Positions 46,863 through 59,474 of a stretch of 64,000 nt of DNA are shown here, piece after piece. The translations under genes were made by a program, and so were the position numbers. The stretch comes from Gnetum montanum (taxonomy: Eukaryota > Streptophyta > Gnetopsida > Gnetales > Gnetaceae): positions 1 to 64,000 of the forward strand of contig MNCI01002041.1 of the NCBI GenBank assembly GCA_015680685.1, read 5' to 3'. Each line of letters begins with the position of its first letter. Positions within the stretch are counted from its first letter, which is position 1. Under the pieces are notes generated by a model, which saw only the letters and a program-made list of their open reading frames with translations, had not been told where the DNA came from and did no database searches.

Positions 46863-47722
46863 TTTCATCTATTGTGATATCGTAGCAATGATGTCATAGA
46901 TACAATGTTATAACCCATGCTACGTCATCATTGATACAATGTCCCAAGATGCGTGTAGCCTTATAAATACTAACACTTGGGCACACAATTGATAACATTT
47001 GATTCCAAGTCTTAGGAAAACTTTTGCATTTTGTTCTCTTAGTTAGCGATAGAGTGAATGTCCGCAGTGTAATGTTTAGCAGTTGAATGGAATCTTTAAT
47101 TGAGTGAAATGTACTTGGACATAGTTCATGATGATAATAAAGATTGAGATTGCTTTCCATCATTGTAGCATTCACTTAGTTTTATTTGTTCGCTTAGCAT
47201 AATTTTCATGTCTCCTAGCTTAATAATTTACATTTCCAAGCACTTTATTTTACTTACTCATTAGTAAAGAAAAATGAGTATGAATGATTTCAAGCATTAA
47301 AGTGTAATCATTTGGTAACCTAGTAGTGGTTTCACTTGATTTGCTCAATAGTGACTTCACTTGGTAATCCTAATAATGATTACATGATTTCAAGGTGTGG
47401 ACAGTAAGCCAAGAACGAATGTTTATCACTATAGGATAGAATAGATTTACATTCTTGTCATTACTTAGACTTAGTATTTAATGTTTCCATTATATTTACG
47501 TTTAGGAGTAAAATGAGCATCACAACATCACATAACATATGCCTCACTACGAGTTAAACCATACACTTAGAGTTCACTAACTCAAGATGAGAAGATAATA
47601 ATCATGAACTCAATATCAATTACTAGCATAATTACATTGTCCATCCACAAATTACAATCTGGTTGTGTGCTAGCACTCGTGACTTGTATGGCAGAGTGTT
47701 GGAATTGCTCCACTACTCATCA
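46863..47722 (+). mobile_element. LTR of host element, second copy
   Basis: Same orientation as the LTR at 45640: TGTGATATCG near the start, TATA box TTATAAATACT (about 46959), end CTCATCA at 47722, then a primer-site relic TTGGTGTTGTTATTGAGAA. The left border is uncertain by about 15 bp. Confidence 0.7.
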
Positions 47723-47845
47723 TTGGTGTTGTTATTGAGAATGTGTCAATGTATGCTAAGTGATTGATCTTACAAAGTTTGTTGTATTAAGAACTATAAA
47801 GTCAACCTTCATATCTTTAGGTAATCCTAGCAACACACATATAAC

Positions 47846-48128
47846 ATGACTTCAATTAAGGAAAAACTATCACTTGCTAAAGAGTTACAAAGGAGCAATG
47901 ATAGAACAAATGACGATGAAGATTTGAAGATGCCTTTGCAAACAAGAATCTCATATGCTCATACTGATCCTTATTACCTTGATTTCACATTCATCTTTCA
48001 CCAAGATGGATAGATGAGGTGGAGAGACCTATAGGGCAACATTGTTTTGCCTCTAGAGCGTTCAACACCCACCATACTTCAAACAACTTTTAGGGGAATG
48101 AATCTGAGTCATGCAAAAGAAGGATACT
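47846..48128 (+). pseudogene. gag N-terminal fragment, cut by LTR
   Basis: ATGACTTCAATTAAGG, then KEKLSLAKELQRSN, ISYAHTDPYYLDFTFIFHQD and the NIVLPLERS block, homologous to gag at 17776 and 46655. Interrupted after SHAKEGY by a minus-strand LTR. Confidence 0.7.
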
Positions 48129-49321
48129 AATGAGAAGCGAGGTACCCCTACATCCAACCATATGAATTACAAGCATTTACACCTAATTCAGTCAAATTCT
48201 GTAGACCTTAAGTTTCTAACTACACTAGGTCTACGACGTGAAATCTAATCATGACAATCGTTGTCTTCTCAACTACACTTGTGGAGCTTATTTGTATGGT
48301 TAACTGTAATTGACGCACATGATTTTTATTATTTTATATTTTATTTGTCAACGATTAATAACAAGCTGAAACTCAATTTGTGAACCACTTTAATTAATCT
48401 AATTGTTGATCAATAACTAACTAGCCTAACATAAGTATCTGATCCCACTTTCTGTAATGATGAGCTATGAGGTACTCCTATGGACAACCATACGAAACAC
48501 AAGCATTCATGTGCAATCTGGTTGAATTCTGCAAACCTTAAGTTCCTAAGTACACTGGTTCCAGGATGTGAAATCTAATTATGATAATTGTTGTCTTCTC
48601 AACTACACTTGTGAAGCTTATTTGTATGGTTAAGTGTAATTGAGGCACATGATTTTTATTATTTTATATTTTATTTGTCTATGATTAATAACAAGCTGAA
48701 ACTTAATTTGTGAACCACTTTAATTAATCTAATTACTAATCAATAACTAACTATCCTAACATAAGTATTCGATCCCACTTTCCGTGCACATTTTGAACAC
48801 ATATAATGCTGCTGGGTTACTAAACATTAAGCGTTGCTAGGATTACCAAGAGTCATACACATGCTCAAAGCAGTCATACTTATGTGCTTAATTAACTTCT
48901 ATTTAATCAAACTAGCTTACTTAGCTTAATTACTTGGGAGCATCAAAGGAAATTGCATAAACATTAAATGCATGAATATAATATTTAAGTTAGCCAACGT
49001 GCTACAAGGTTTGATTAGAAAGCTCATCTTTATTACCGCATACACTGCCGTGCTCAGGTACAACAATGCTCGAATAAAGATCCATACAGTCAATGACTCA
49101 TGCTGCAGGCACTTTCAAAATTATTCAAACTCTAGAGAAAAGAAATTGCAAGAGCTTTGCTATGCTATCATAAAAACTATATGGAAACCTTGTGCCCAAG
49201 TGCTATATTTATAAGCTGATACATACCCCACGATATCGGATATCTGACATCACATCTTGGGGTTTGATAAAATGTGATTCATTAGGTATCATGTGACCAA
49301 ACACATGACAAGATCCTATCA
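48129..49321 (-). mobile_element. Minus-strand LTR with internal 328-bp duplication
   Basis: The U5 end occurs twice in tandem (from 48130 and again from TGATGAG at 48458), then R, TATA (minus, about 49207) and U3 with GATATCGGATATCTGACATC. It ends at CTATCA (49321). No internal region lies beside it. Clear target duplications were not seen. Confidence 0.65.
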
Positions 49322-49629
49322 ACCCACAGAGGCACATGTGTGGAAGGATGCTGTATTGAAACCAAACATGAGCATAACAGGGAAAATTAGGTTAACTCTC
49401 TTTTTGTCCTAGAAGAACTTGATGGTGGTGCATTTGTAGTAGAGAAACTCCACCATGATCATGAAGTCCATTTTTAAATGTGTATTATTCATCTAGAAGA
49501 ACTTGTCAAAGTGCAACTACATTCAACCCTTTCAGAGACACTAAGAAGAGAAGCAAAGAACTCTAAGTACAAGTAGGACTTAAGTCCTAGAGTTTCTACT
49601 AGATCACAAAGAGATGAATACTAGAGTCA

Positions 49630-51080
49630 TAGAAGGAAAACTAGTCAACATTTTTCTCTAACTACTTCATCTTCCTCCTCATGATCATCGGTGGACTCTG
49701 ACCAAAGGGAACAAAGGTATAGAGGTCATGAAAGGGAGAGACATTAGGCTAATGATAGACATAAGTATCATCCTAGACACCTTGATGAAGAAGATGAAGA
49801 GTATGAATCACAAAGGAAGAGGGATAGACATGAAGAAAAAAAGAGATATGAGTATCAAAGGGGGCATCACTACAATTGAGCATACGAACCCTACAATCAT
49901 GAAGAATCCTTGTTGGCTACCTACAACATGATAAACATAAGGGAAGTTGTATATATTCTAGCTAGGCATGTGAAAGATAATCATATCAAGTGACTTGATA
50001 TAAACAATATTCCTAAGTTTGAAGGTGAGTATAACGCAGATCCGCAACATCAACTTCAAGCATTTCATGATGCCTGTGCTCTACAAAATGTCAAAAGTGA
50101 CTAGCAGAAACTTAGGTTATTTCCTCAAACACTCATCAAGGAGGCAAAAAGCTGGTACATATCATTAGAACCTAAATCAATCAGATGATGGAGTACCATG
50201 CTGGAACTTTTTAATGATAATTATCAAACCTACTCCCATATGTTGAATCTTAGGAAGTAGATCTAGGGTTGGAAGCAAGGAACTCACGAATCCCTTGATG
50301 TGATGATGAACAAATACTACTCTCTTCTCCATAGGTGCCTAGGCCATAGATTTTTCCAAAGGGAGTAGCTTAGACATATTGTCGAGGGCTTGAGGAATAA
50401 AACTAGGGAAGTCATTTTGGTTTACGTTTAAGGTAGACTATCCAAGATGATTGTCCATTGAATTTAGAGATTAATTGACCAAGTGGTAAAGGAAGAAGGT
50501 GAGTTGAAGAAGAGAGAATCAGCCAAGGAGTATAATAGGGATCCATCTATTGAAAAAAGAGATATACAAATATACAATAAGCAAGAGAAAGAAACCTTGG
50601 AAGAGGTGATACAGAAAAAGACTCTACCAATCCAAAAGTCTATTAATGACATAGCCATCAGGGTAGAAAAGATGTGGGACTTAGTGGACGAAAAATTTGC
50701 TATAGCCTTAAAAATCGTGGAAGAAAGAATTAAACAAGCTTGTAATAAGGGCAAGAAGAAGAAGAAGAAAAGATATTATAGATAAAAAGGAAAAGTTGCT
50801 TTAGTGTCAAAATATCTTGATACAAGCTTAGATGATGAGAAAGGGTGTATGGTGTGCCAATAGGAACATCCCAAGGGATGCTATCCTATGATAGCACATT
50901 TGAAAGAATAAGGGGCACATGTGCTTAATACAAGATTCATCAAAAAGCAAATGCCAAAATAGTTATCTTACTTTCAAGATAATTACTGACAAACCTTCCA
51001 ACCAACCTACTATCCAAGTGGAGCTTATTGACAACCATATGAGCAATATTAGCAATAGTGGTAGCAACCACAATCATGGG
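49630..51080 (+). pseudogene. Retrotransposon gag (decayed), truncated by insertion
   Basis: It carries an arginine/glutamate/serine-rich low-complexity segment (EYESQRKRDRHEEKKR, about 49800), the Gag core at 49980-50500 (NNIPKFEGEYNADPQHQLQAF, WYISLEPKSIR, RHIVEGLRN), then a lysine-rich helix (50483-50785) and the knuckle-like CMVCQ.EHPKGCYP. It stops at CAATCATGGG where the minus-strand LTR begins. Confidence 0.75.
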
Positions 51081-51890
51081 TGATGAGCAGCGAGGTACCC
51101 CTACATTGAACCATATGAATCACTAAGGCATTATGCGTGATTCAGTTGAATTTCATGGACCTATAGTTATCTAATGCACTAGCTCTTCTAGGAAGTGAAA
51201 TGAGCATTGAGAATGTTCGTTATCTTCCCAACTACACTTGTGAGGCTTAAGGGTATGGTTTAAGTGTAATTGAGGTTTATGATTTTTTCTTATTTTATAT
51301 TTTATAGATTTGATTGCCTACAACAAGAATGAAGAGTAGAGTAATTTAAAATCTAATTCGTTATTTTCTATCTAGCCTAACACAAGTAACCATCCCACTT
51401 TCCTGGACACATCCTGAACACATATAGTGCTACTAGGCTGCCAAACGTTAAGTGTTGCTGGGTTGCCAAGTACTATATGAATGCTTAAAGTGGTCATGCT
51501 CGTGTTCATTAATAACTGAAAATAAATTTCTTAATTTAAATGCATTAAAGTAAAGAGTAAGAAAGTAAAATTCATTAAAGAAAATATTAATCTATTCTCA
51601 GTGTTGCAAGGATTGTCAAAAGAGTTCATTTTATTCCTGTCACACTACTACGCTTAAGTAAATTAGTGCTCGAACAAAGAACCATACACACTTAGACTCC
51701 TTCTGTGGGCACTCAGAAAATATTCTAATTGTAGAGAGAAGAAATGGCAAGAGCTTCACTACTTTGACTAGAAAAATGACCAAAAAATAATGTAAAAACT
51801 GGAGCCTAGGCGTGGTATTTATAGACTTGGGGCATATACCTTGACGTTGCATATGCAACATTGCAATTAACAGCAAAAACATGTTCATCA
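51081..51890 (-). mobile_element. 3' LTR of minus-strand element
   Basis: On the minus strand it runs from TGATGAACATG to CTGCTCATCA, with TATA CTATAAATACC at about 51829 (reverse). The polypurine tract TCATGGGGGCA lies at 51891-51901 on the minus strand. No GATATC array; U3 is AT-rich. Confidence 0.82.
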
Positions 51891-53940
51891 TGCCCCCATG
51901 ATTCAATGAAAACTCATCCTCGAGTCAAGAAGAGGAGGAACAAGTTCTTTAAAACATAATATATTGGGCAGGTATGGGATTATTGATTGACATACAAATT
52001 GACTTAGATAAAATAGATAGATGCTGAGTGCCCAAGTGTACAGAATTACAATTTTTACAAAATGGGGTGTTCATGATAAGAGACATGAACACCTTAGATA
52101 ACATTAACATCCAACACCTCTTGGCAATAGAAGAATGAGAGAGAGAGAGAGAAGAGATCCTTCAATCATGAATGGTCCTCATTGTGTGGTCTTGTTGCAT
52201 CATCCTTGGTGAAGATAGTCCCACTTCCAGTCCATGCTTGCCATTTCAATCACAACAGAATCATGAATTAGTATGCAATGTGTAACACATAATTATTAAA
52301 TGCCTTGTCTCATCAATAGTTACACTCAGCTAGGTCATGATTGTGGTTGATTTATTCCTTGAGTAGTGTTAGTAGGAAGGTTGATAGATAGGGTTAATTA
52401 AATTAAGTAGTCCATTAAATTTGAAAAAGTTCAATACAAGGAAGTATCTGAAGAGGATATAAGAATGCACAATGATAAAAAGAAAAGTTCATTGAAAATT
52501 ATTGTGAAGATGTGCAAAATTGGATGTCATTGATGGGGTAAACAAAAAGAATTTGATTGTAAGAGTGTCTAAGGGTAAAGAACTTAACTAACCCAGCCAA
52601 ATGATATGTAAGTGGGTCTTCCCTATAGTAGATACAGGATTTTTTGCCCTTGCATAACTTCAAACCAAAGAGTTCATGGGCTCTGTGGATGATTAATGGT
52701 TACTAAAGGTTAAGTACAAAAACCCAAAGGAAACTAACTAAGAATCTTGACACATCAAACTAAGACATCAAACCAAAACATGAAATCGACGATGAGGTGA
52801 GATATAGAAAGCATAGATGGATGAGAGAGGGAGTGGAATGGAGTTCCTAATTAAGGTCACATGAAATCCATATGGATTTTGGTTAAATGACTTGATAGGA
52901 TCCATCCTTAGTCCAAACCAAAACCAACCACATTCAGTGACCTCGCATCATCATTCTAAGATCAATCCATCCCCTGAGACACAAGGGTGCTCCCACAAAA
53001 TAACCACCATTCCTTATTAGAGAAGAAGTAGGAAGTGAGGATGGGCCTTAGTTAGAGGGGACTAGTGCCATAACTAGTGAGTGTAGCCCATTTATACTAT
53101 CTAAGGGGTGTGCTTTGAATTCCCATTATATATTTTTTGAAATGGGAACGACACCATGCAAAGACACATGCATTTATTTTGTCCAATGGGTGTGCTTTGA
53201 ATCCTCATTGTGTTTTTTTCTAATGAGAACAAAACATTGTAAGGACATATGCATTTATTTTGTCCAAGGGGTGTGCTTTTAATTCTCATCATTTTTCTTT
53301 TTTTCCTGATGAGAACCACACCATGTAAGGACTTATTCAACTTCATTTTATTGATTGGCATGGAACGGTAAGAAATTAATGAAAACACACATGCACCCAA
53401 GTAAATAGAAAGGCACAAAGAATATCGAATCCCCTTGAAGCCACACCCTATTCAAACCTTTGAATCCTTCCCAATTCCGGAAACTACCAAAGTCACAAAT
53501 TTATTAAAGGTTTATTAATATGAAAAAGGGATTGCACGTTTCCAAAACAAAGAAAACCATAGAATTTGTGGATGGGTGGATGTTGTGGACTCACTGCTTA
53601 TTGCATGAAAAAGAAACCATGTCCTAATTATCAATAACAAAATTCAAAGCTAGAAACCAAACACCAGCAATCAAATAACAAAAATAGTACATACCACCAT
53701 CAAGTAACGCATTACCAATGTACCTGGCACTGATTAACAAAAAGTTAGAAAATCACACCAAATAAAGGAAATATAAAAGAAAGTGTAAAATGTTCAAGAA
53801 ATATCAAATGTATGAACAATGGTGTGAAACAAAAAATTAGAAAGATTAATAACATAAAAACAAAAATATGTAAAATAAAGAATGTGTAAAATAAAAAATG
53901 TGTAAAACAAAAAATTTGAAAAACTAAGGAATTGTTTGTA
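51891..53940 (-). other. 3' noncoding region of minus-strand element
   Basis: Read on the minus strand it holds the T-rich repeat (53930-53790), three hairpin units (53320-53107) and a degenerate form of the conserved tail motif near 52650-52611. No gene is seen. Confidence 0.65.
53101..53345 (-). repeat. Three tandem hairpin units
   Basis: Hairpins at 53107-53155, 53188-53240 and 53268-53320 each pair GGTGTGCTTTGAATTCYCAT with a following ATGRGAAC...CACC through a T-rich loop. The units are separated by TGCATTTATTTTGTCCAA. Confidence 0.65.
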
Positions 53941-53943
53941 TGG

Positions 53944-55027
53944 TTAACATGAGTGGCCATCTCCCCCATGACTAAGTTGAAAGGAGGAGATCCAAAATAT
54001 GGAGCACAGTTGTCCATCTGATGAGGTGCTTATTGTGTTAGCTAGTGTATCCTCATGGAAAGGTTTAATTTGTTGGATGTTGACCAGTTGTTTCTTGTTT
54101 GGGCTCTTAAGTTTATAGATTATCATGGCTGTAGAAGGAAAAGTCTTATACATGATGTAAGGTCCTTTCCATAGTGTTTGGAGCTTAGTTCATTGAGGTA
54201 CATGTGTGGGGTTCCAATAGAGAACCTTGTCTCTCAGTTGAAATTTGACTTTTCTAATTTTCAGGTCATGACGCTTTTTGTTATAGACCTTGTGTAACTC
54301 GTTAGATAATAGGGCTACTAATCGATTTTCATCTAGCAAGTTGAGATTCATTAGTCATTCTTTTTGGGCTAGACTCAAGTCAAGGTCAAGGTCACAAGCT
54401 GTTGAAAGTGTATGAAGCTTAGATTGAATAGGAAGTGTTGATAATTTTTCGTACACAAGCTCAAAGGAAGAATAGCCTATAGGAAGTTTCCAAGTTGAGC
54501 AGTAGGCCCAAAGGGCATCATTAAGTTTTGTGCTCTAGTCCTTCCTATACTTGCTAATAGTTCTTGTTAGTATTCCTGTGATTTTCCTATTGGTAACCTT
54601 AGCTTGATCATTAGCTTGGGGATGGTAAGGTGTTGTGAGTTTATGTTCAACCTCCAAGTGTTGCATGAGTTTTTGAAAAGTAGTGCCTGTAAAGTGAGTT
54701 CCATTGTTAGAAATTAATGCATGTGGAACACCAAACCTATTTACAATGTTTTGTTATACAAATTGAGTAGTAGTAGAGGATGTACAGTTGATGCCCATTT
54801 TGCACAATAGTTAATAGCAATTATGATGTATGCCTTTTCATTTGACATAGGTGTGATGAAACCCATTAAGTCAATGCCCCAGATGTCGAATGGTTCTAGT
54901 GGTTGAATCTATTGTTGAGGTCCCTCCATTCAAGTAGTTATTCCACCATCTCGTTGGCATCATTCACAAGAGTGGACATAATTGATGAATCATTGTTTGT
55001 GTCAATTGCAACGTTGGGGCTTGGATT
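53944..55027 (-). pseudogene. Retrotransposon integrase, minus strand (decayed)
   Basis: From high to low coordinates: WGIDLMGFITPM, LISNNGTHFTG (second catalytic D is N; codon 54708-54706), PYHPQANDQAKVTN (glutamate to lysine), ALWAYCSTWKLPIGYSS, the C-terminal KVLYWNPTHVPQ and WKGPYIMYKTFPS, and end SHGGDGHSC. It is cut at 55027 by the LTR of the next element; its RT must lie beyond the window. Confidence 0.8.
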
Positions 55028-55803
55028 TGATGTTAGAGTATATTCCCCAAGCCTATAAATATCATGCCTAGGCTCCCATTTTGAGTGAGTTTTGAATAGT
55101 TTTAGTTTTTAGTTTTCAAGCAAAGTAGCGAAGCTCTTGCAATTTATTTCTGTCAAAGTTAGAATATTTTCTAAGTGCCTGCAGAAGGAGTCTAAAGTGT
55201 GTACGGTTCTTTATTTGAGCACTGATGTGCTTGAGTGCACTAGTCTGATGGGAATAAAACGAACTCTTTTGATAATCCTTGCAACATTGAGAATAGCTTA
55301 ATATTTTCTTTAATGCATTCTACTTTCTTGTTCTTTACTTTAATACATTTGATTAACCAATTTATTTTCAGCAATTAATGAACACAAGAATAACCACTTC
55401 AAGCATTCATATAGTACTTGGTAACCCAACAACACTTAACATTTGGTAGCCCAACAGTGCTATATGTGTTCAAGATGTGTCCAAGAAAGTGGGATGGTTA
55501 CTTGTGTTAGGATAGCTAGGTAATAGAAATTAGTTTCAATCTACTCTACCCTTTATTCTTGTCGTAGGCGATTACATCCATAAAATATAAAACAATAGAA
55601 ATTCATATATCTAAATTACACTTAAACCATACCCTTGAGCCTCACAAGGGTAGTTGGGAAGATAATGAATGTTTTCAATGCTGTTTCACTTCCTAGAGGA
55701 ACTAGTGTATGAGATAACTATAGGTCCATGGAATTTGACCGAGTTGCATGTAATGCCTTAGTGATTCGTATGCTTGGGCATAGGGGTACCTCGCTGTTCA
55801 TCA
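55028..55803 (+). mobile_element. 5' LTR of right-hand element
   Basis: It runs from TGATGTTAGAG to GTTCATCA. The TATA box CCTATAAATATC comes only about 20 bp after the start, so U3 is very short and has no palindrome array. It is inserted in minus-strand integrase. Confidence 0.8.
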
Positions 55804-55823
55804 TTGGTGCCATTGCCAATGAC
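55804..55823 (+). other. Primer-binding site (tRNA-Asp type)
   Basis: TTGGTGCCATTGCCAATGAC directly after the LTR, related to the sites at 16509 and 46513. Confidence 0.6.
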
Positions 55824-55964
55824 CTTTTTGTTGTTTTGTGCGCTATCTAGAATTGAGTAAAAGTGTTTAAGTCATTGGAATGAACCTAAGAAGTCATATC
55901 TTGTGTTACAATTACTACATCAAATTCTTAGAGCACACTATGATTTTTGTTTTGCTAATTGACA

Positions 55965-58330
55965 ATGTCTTCTTCTCATGTTAGCACTTCTCTGCCCAAG
56001 CCTGATAACACTTGTCTATCAAAGCCTTAACAGTACTAAATTACATATACTCATCCTGATGAGTATTTGAAATTCACCTTACACTAGGATGAACAGTTGT
56101 GGTGGCATGACATGGAGGGCAACATTGTGTTGCCACTCGATTGTGCTACTCCTACAATGCTCTATCAAATGCTTGCATGATGTGGTATTCAAGACCACCA
56201 TGGGGAATATATCATGGAAGATGTCGATGTTAGGGATTATCATCCTACCAAAACACAATGCCTGTGAGATCAACAGCTAGAGTAGCACTATGAACTTTTG
56301 AAGGTAAAGGGACTTAATGATTCTCCATTCCTGTTGTACCAACAAGCTAGTGGGGATCTGCCACTTAATGACACTCCTTTCTTTGACTTTGATGATGAAG
56401 GTAAAAACCAAAATCTACACTCCATAATTCACAATCCTAGTTTTGGTAACAAGGGATCCAATGACAAAGTAGGATCTGGAGGGGCAAGTCAAGACAAGGA
56501 TGCAGGCACAAAGCAAGATTGTGATTGTGGTCATGATCACTGAAGAGGTAGTAGCAGGCATCGTGATGGTGCTAGTTCTCCTTGCTCTTTCCCTTCATCA
56601 TCATCTTCTTCTTTTAGATCTAATCATGATCAAAAAAGGTGAGATCATGATGTAGGTGATTGAAATGAATGAAATGACCTATGGGATCAAAATGCTCAAA
56701 GGGACGATTGAGATAGGCAAGATTAAGAACATAGAAATTCAAGAGAAGCACATTGTTATGAATGAAGGGATAGTAGAGGGCATCGTAGGTACCATGATCA
56801 AGTTCTTAATGAGCCTCTATTTGCTACTCGAAGTATGCTTAACATTGCAAAGGCAGTTAGAATTCCAACAAGGCATGTGAAAGATAGTTGGATCAAATGG
56901 TTAGGTATGAATAATATTCCTTGATTTGAAGGAGGATATAACTCTATTTCGTAGAATCATCTTCAAGCTTTCCAAGATGCATGTGCCTTGCAAAACATAG
57001 AGAATGAATGGCGTAAACTGAAGTTATTTCCTAGTACACTCATCAAAGAAGCAGAGAACTGGTGCCTATTCTTAGAATCGGAATCTATCAAACGATAGAG
57101 TACTATGCTTGAAATGTTCAATGATGAGTATCAAATGTACTCCCGAGTGTCTAACTTAAGGAAGAAAATTTAAGGGTGGGAACAAGGAGCACACGAACCC
57201 TTGGATGCCACCATTGGCTGATACTATGCCTTGATGCATAAATTCCCTAGCCATGGTTATTCTCAATTGGATTAACTCCACCACATTGTAGATAGGCTTC
57301 GTAATGAAACGAGGAAAACCCTTGGTGTCTATGCCCAAGGGAAATTGTCAGAACTAACTGCCTATTAGGTACAAAGGTTAATAGATTAGGTCATCAAAGA
57401 GGAGGGTGAACTAAGAAAAAGAGAAAGTGCAGAGAAATATGACCACAATCCTTTCATCCACAAGTGGGAGGTTTGGTTTTGTGATAGTGAGGATGAATTT
57501 GTATTTAACGAGGGGATGCATAAAAAAGCGTTGCCACTTCAACAATTCCAATTTGAACTTACGACCAAGGTTGATCAGTTAAGAGACTCCATGGATAGAA
57601 AATTTCAAACTATCCTCAAAATTACTAAAGAGTCCCAAGAACAAGGTAGTGATCATGAGTGTAGGAGGTGCAAACAAGCTGAATGTGCATATTACAAAGG
57701 TAAGGGCAAAATTGATGCAATAGAAGAGGTTGTGGATAGTGAATCAAATGATGATCGTGGATGTGATGTCTACCAGTATGAACAACCTAAGGGATGTTGC
57801 TTCATTGTGTCACATCTTTAGGAGTCTGGGGTGTATGCCTTACATCCACAACTTATACAAAGGCAAACATCCAAAAGGTTTCCTTATCCTCAAGGTGATC
57901 TCTAGTAGTTTTTCCAGCAACAACTGTATTATCTAAGTAGAGCTCAACTGCAACCATACAAATAGTATTAATAATGGTAGCAACCGTAATCATGGGCATT
58001 TGCACCACCAAGGTAAAAATACGCTTACTGGTAGCCTGATCCATATGGTTACTATGTTTAGCAACCCATGTCTCCACATGACTCTTCCAGTCAGTTACAG
58101 CTTTACTACCACCCTTCTGACTATTGTCAAACTCCATCTCCACATGAAAGAAGGGACATTGCTCCCTATCCTTATCCTTCTCTTGTCTCTGCACACACTC
58201 CTTGTCTAGTTGCACAGCTACCACCTGCTCCACCAATGCATGGTAAACTACTTGCTCAATCATGATAATACAATGCTACGAGGGCTGTTAATTTGCAATC
58301 CAATCATCAATTAGAGGGGTTGAATGCTTG
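55965..58330 (+). pseudogene. Retrotransposon gag (decayed)
   Basis: ATGTCTTCTTCTCATG start; N-terminal block about 56040-56280; acidic histidine-rich segment GGASQDKDAGTKQDCDCGHDH (about 56478-56543). The Gag core is at 56900-57420 and the knuckle region CDVYQYEQPKGCC near 57762 (second Cys replaced). Most pieces stay in the frame of the ATG, with stops at several glutamine positions. Confidence 0.82.
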
Positions 58331-58478
58331 ATCAAAGAAAAGACCTTTCTTTCATCCCTGTAGTTCACCTAAGCCTTCACCTACAATCACGGTTGACAAC
58401 CCTGCTCCTACCTCTTCCTCCATATTAGATTCCTTTGGGCCTCCTTTAAACCAAACTCTACCAAGGATCCATACTGTA

Positions 58479-58946
58479 ATGCTTACTCATACCATGTATG
58501 ATTGGATCCATGCAGAAAACCTTCCTAGGAAATTAGCTGATCTTAGAAGTCCTTTAATTTATTTGCAGATTGCTGGGAATGAACTGTGTAAGGCTCTCCT
58601 GGATTCAGGTTCCAGTATTAATTTGATTTCTCATGAGATGTACACTACCTGGAACCTCCCTCCTCTTAAGAAGAGTAACATCAGATTAGAATTGGCAAAC
58701 CAATCCATCACTATTCCATTGGGACTAGTAAAAGACATTATGAACACTGTCTATGGGTGGTCTTGTCCTATTAACTTCTTGGTAATCAAAGTGGAGAACT
58801 ATAAAGGGGACATCCAAATCATCATGGAAAGAGCATGGATGAGCACCATAGATGTAAGAATGGGCATAAGAGATCTTTATCTGAAAATCTCTAAAGAAAA
58901 TGCATTTGGAAAGATCGAGAAGAAGAGAGTTCTATGCATCGCGTAG
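58479..58946 (+). pseudogene. Retrotransposon aspartic protease (frame open)
   Basis: This is the best-preserved protease of the window: LLDSGSSINLISHEMY keeps the DSG catalytic triplet. Then come ANQSITIPLGLVKDI and IIMERAWMSTIDVRMGI. The 155 codons are open and in the gag frame, so the element probably encoded one gag-pro-pol polyprotein. Confidence 0.8.
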
Positions 58947-59474
58947 AGTGATAATGGGTGCAATTATGTGCAAAAAATTTGGGCCATCAAGCAAGCATCC
59001 ATCTTTGCATGAAAGCAGTGTGCACTAGAAACAGAAATTCAAAGGTGTTTATATGTAGCAGCCATAAAACAAGAGGGTACCCAATGGCTAATTGCTAATT
59101 CAAAAAGTAGCACACTGTGCATGGAACCAACTGAGAGCTTAACATGTGAATATGTCACAAGCATGGATGAACTAGAACAAGTTCATCACCAACTCTCTAA
59201 TGATACAAATGATGATACCAATTGGGGAAATTTGGAAATTGGGGAAAGTTGGAAATTCCTGAGAACTTTAAGCAATGACCCCTTGAATTAAAAATACTAT
59301 AGGCTAGAATGGAATATTTATTTTTGAAAAATATGAAGTTGATTATAATCAATGCAAGACTTGCTCTAGAATAGAGAGATGTTATTGAAGGTAGTTGAAA
59401 GATGATTAGCAGCTTTTGCTTGGTCATATATTAAACTCACAAGGTTTGATCCTAGGATATGCTAGCATCACATT

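Noticed and set aside
50809-50817. Evening Element match
   Set aside because: Inside decayed gag, so taken as chance; used as a caution for the matches near LNK.
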